Assembly (NCBI GenBank): GCA_963663905.2
Contig: OY760657.1
Coordinates: forward strand, 1,984,001-2,048,000
Reading direction: 5' to 3'
DNA from: Saccharicrinis sp963663905
GTDB taxonomy: Bacteria; Bacteroidota; Bacteroidia; Bacteroidales; Marinilabiliaceae
Length of the DNA: 64,000 nt
Shown: positions 63,227 through 64,000 of the stretch, one piece after another
Layout: each line of letters begins with the position of its first letter
Numbering within the stretch: position 1 is the first letter of the stretch
Program-made: the position numbers and the translations under genes
Notes under the pieces: generated by a model
Database searches by the model: none
What the model was told of the DNA's origin: nothing
What the model saw: the letters and a program-made list of their open reading frames with translations, nothing else

Positions 63227-63961
63227 ATGAAAGTTATAGGAAACTTCTTTTACCAGATCTACAAATGGTTGATTTTCATTCCAATATTTGCTGTTGCAAG
63301 TATTGTATTTTCTCTAGGTGCAGCAATTTTAGTGATTTTATTTTCTCCGCGAGTAGGAAGCCTAAGTGGTGTAATGTGGGCTAAAACAGTAGCTTTTTTC
63401 ACTCCAATGAGAGTTAAAGTTTATGGAAAAGAAAATATAAAAAAAGGACAATCCTATGTAATAGTAGCCAATCATCAGAGTGCTTACGATATTTTTGCTT
63501 TATATGGCTTTTTAGGTATAGATTTCAGATGGATTATGAAGAAAGAACTTCGTCATGCTTTTGGGATTGGACCAGCAAGTGCCAAAGTTGGTCATATATT
63601 TATAGATCGTTCTTCACCCAAAGCAGCCTATGAATCTATTAAAGAGGCAAAGGAAAAGTTAGTTGACGGAACTTCTGTTGTTGTTTTTCCTGAAGGAACC
63701 AGAAGTGGAAGTAACACTGTCCGCAAATTTAAAAGTGGAGCATTTAAAATTGCAGAAGAACTGGATCTTCCGATATTACCTGTTACAATTAAGGATACCC
63801 ATAAGGTTTATGGAGGAGGAACTTTTAATGTTCGTCCCGGAAAAGTAAGTATTATCATTAATCCTTCTATAGATACATTTAAGTATAAAAGCAATATAAA
63901 AGAATTGATGGAGGTAACCAAAAATGCTTTAATTCAACCTATTAAGGAATTTAATTCTTAA
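63227..63961 (+). CDS. plsC: 1-acyl-sn-glycerol-3-phosphate acyltransferase
   Basis: A 244-residue membrane-associated acyltransferase. One or two N-terminal membrane segments (WLIFIPIFAVASIVFSLGAAI) precede motif I NHQSAYD (His83, Asp88), the lysine/arginine-binding FRWIMKKELR, motif III FPEGTRSG (Glu156) and motif IV LPILPVTI. The enzyme makes phosphatidate from lysophosphatidate and acyl-ACP or acyl-CoA at the inner membrane. The ATG at 63227 gives the standard family N-terminus. Confidence 0.94.
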   Translation: MKVIGNFFYQIYKWLIFIPIFAVASIVFSLGAAILVILFSPRVGSLSGVMWAKTVAFFTPMRVKVYGKENIKKGQSYVIVANHQSAYDIFALYGFLGIDFRWIMKKELRHAFGIGPASAKVGHIFIDRSSPKAAYESIKEAKEKLVDGTSVVVFPEGTRSGSNTVRKFKSGAFKIAEELDLPILPVTIKDTHKVYGGGTFNVRPGKVSIIINPSIDTFKYKSNIKELMEVTKNALIQPIKEFNS

Positions 63962-63973
63962 AAATAAGTTATA

Positions 63974-63998
63974 AAAGCCGGATCTAAAATTCGGCTTT
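63974..63998 (+). terminator. Terminator of plsC
   Basis: Stem AAAGCCG / CGGCTTT with an 11-base loop, 12 bp after the stop; any T-tail is cut by the window end. Confidence 0.7.
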
Positions 63999-64000
63999 CA

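Noticed and set aside
63178..63384. Plus-strand frame starting before plsC
   Set aside because: Overlaps plsC in another frame; plsC has clear motifs and a standard N-terminus.

Overview
The window looks like chromosomal DNA from a member of the Bacteroidota, probably a marine or anaerobic Bacteroidales/Marinilabiliales-type bacterium; the rank below phylum is inference. The support is: low GC, many promoters matching the Bacteroidetes consensus TTTG-N19-TAnnTTTG, a tmRNA whose tag reads GENNYALAA, families largely confined to this phylum (Porin_10, DUF5686, DUF5687), a type IX secretion C-terminal sorting domain, and CarboxypepD_reg or TonB_C modules attached to unrelated proteins.

Layout. 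0-3 kb: end of an outer-membrane porin, an MltF-type lytic transglycosylase, and a convergent CoA-pyrophosphatase-like Nudix enzyme. 3.1-4.1 kb: an almost gene-free stretch with a frameshifted gene relic. 4.1-6.2 kb: BlaI repressor plus M56 protease module 1, preceded by twin operators. 6.3-17.4 kb: cell-envelope and housekeeping genes (LolC/E-like permease, aminotransferase, DUF5686 outer-membrane protein, AsmA, PAP2 phosphatase, EamA transporter, WecA/MraY-like transferase). 17.6-20.9 kb: a tight operon of a small DUF5320-like protein, a CobO-type adenosyltransferase, an MBL hydrolase and a CoA-disulfide-reductase-rhodanese fusion. 21.1-21.5 kb: ssrA. 21.6-23.7 kb: a decayed accessory segment with small orphan ORFs and a repeat that follows two of them. 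23.7-35 kb: YedI-like DUF808 protein, VIT/VWA/TonB_C protein, ABC transporter with DUF5687 permease, FadL-like porin plus GDSL hydrolase, M13 peptidase.

35.3-44.8 kb is a 2-oxoacid metabolism island: E2 acyltransferase, fused E1 alpha/beta and an unusual flavodoxin in one operon; then a gene-poor stretch with an inverted repeat, a MEKHLA-domain protein, indolepyruvate:ferredoxin oxidoreductase (iorAB), and an internally duplicated protein of unknown function. An intact IS256-family insertion sequence with an 8-bp target duplication sits directly behind this island.

46.3-64 kb: BlaI/M56 module 2 with a different pair of operators, a T9SS-exported nuclease-like protein, a lipoprotein alpha-amylase, SiaC-like, TRIC-channel and small orphan genes, a sugar-isomerase-like protein, a C_GCAxxG_C_C protein, a glutathione peroxidase, a threonine-aldolase-like enzyme, a thioesterase, a large SWIM/SNF2 helicase, SfsA, a YkgJ-like cysteine-cluster protein and PlsC.

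The points most worth following are the two paralogous BlaI/M56 modules, whose operators share a 16-bp dyad architecture but differ at three bases per half-site; the duplicated GSHGG-type protein next to iorAB; the adenosyltransferase/CoA-disulfide-reductase operon; and the cassette-like repeats downstream of tmRNA. I found no CRISPR array, no rRNA and no tRNA other than the tRNA-like part of tmRNA. All assignments come from reading sequence motifs; no database search was run.
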